Assembly: GCF_900156785.1 (NCBI RefSeq)
Contig: NZ_FTOP01000014.1
Location: 46,466-110,465, forward strand
Source of the DNA: Belliella pelovolcani
GTDB taxonomy: Bacteria > Bacteroidota > Bacteroidia > Cytophagales > Cyclobacteriaceae
Direction: 5' to 3'
Length of the DNA stretch: 64,000 nucleotides
Positions 63,994 to 64,000 of the stretch are shown one piece after another (positions within the stretch are counted from its first letter, which is position 1; each line of letters begins with the position of its first letter). A model generated the notes under the pieces. The model saw nothing but the letters and a program-made list of their open reading frames with translations. It was not told the origin of the DNA and searched no databases. The position numbers were made by a program, and so were the translations under genes.

Positions 63994-64000
63994 TGGCGGC
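63994..64000 (-). rRNA. Possible 3' end of a 5S rRNA gene
   Basis: The last bases read TGGCGGC; on the minus strand this is GCCGCCA, the typical end of bacterial 5S rRNA, placed before a terminator as rRNA operons are. Only seven bases are visible, so a tRNA 3' end or chance is possible. Confidence 0.3.

Noticed and set aside
63990..64000. tRNA at the right edge
   Set aside because: GCCGCCA with the following terminator fits 5S rRNA better, but only seven bases are visible, so neither is certain.

Overview
The window reads as chromosomal DNA of a Bacteroidota bacterium, most likely a marine Cytophagales relative; the genus is inference. The evidence is the LpxC-FabZ fusion, a PorX-type REC-PglZ regulator of the type IX secretion system, DUF4924/DUF4296/BBP2-type proteins, lipoproteins with acidic residues just after the lipid-bearing cysteine, starts without Shine-Dalgarno sequences, and TAnnTTTG promoter motifs. 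Coding density is high and A+T-rich. Several convergent gene pairs share or abut their stop codons with no terminator between them.

Left edge (1-2080) is accessory DNA. It holds a double-glycine-leader peptide gene followed by a membrane-protein gene cut by the window edge, a small HTH regulator whose expected start codon reads ATA, a decayed RelE-type toxin-antitoxin pair (in-frame stop in the antitoxin, 1-bp frameshift in the toxin) and a gene-free stretch with REP-like palindromes. Next come a lipoprotein made of two tandem truncated-haemoglobin-like domains with a small membrane partner (2094-3617) and a TPR lipoprotein.

Housekeeping block 1 (4742-11552) has YihY/BrkB, a hotdog thioesterase, MltG, a NUDIX hydrolase, a Sua5/YciO protein, WbqC and ClpC. 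A minus-strand ECF sigma / anti-sigma / beta-barrel x2 / DUF4097-like operon follows (11634-15811), then a zinc-ribbon protein, an HhH protein, HemA, a WG-repeat protein, LpxH with a secreted partner, an FKBP isomerase and an NtrC/NtrY-like pair. A cluster of COG2908 phosphoesterase, MurG-like glycosyltransferase, GH63 hydrolase and RNase HII lies at 26677-32091. After it come a DsrE protein, two tandem paralogous barrel proteins, tRNA-Leu(GAG), FolD, LepA, DUF4924, an SF1 helicase, an ACP phosphodiesterase-like protein, a BBP2-type porin and inorganic pyrophosphatase.

The most unusual block is 43215-48210 on the minus strand. It is a translationally coupled four-gene operon: an E1/ThiF-like adenylyltransferase, a GNAT-like protein, a 7TMR-DISM sensor kinase and a REC-histidine kinase protein. 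A divergent lone receiver gene at 48428 has a REC domain closely resembling the one in the operon. This looks like an uncharacterised signal-producing and signal-sensing module.

The right part holds alanine dehydrogenase, TsaE and PorX; an HD phosphohydrolase followed by lpxD, lpxC-fabZ and lpxA, an ABC ATPase and a lipoprotein; then MutS2 and DUF4296, and a short Bat-type operon (DUF58, BatD-like, VWA). The edge carries about two copies of a 117-bp repeat, a terminator and what may be the 3' end of a 5S rRNA gene running out of the window on the minus strand.
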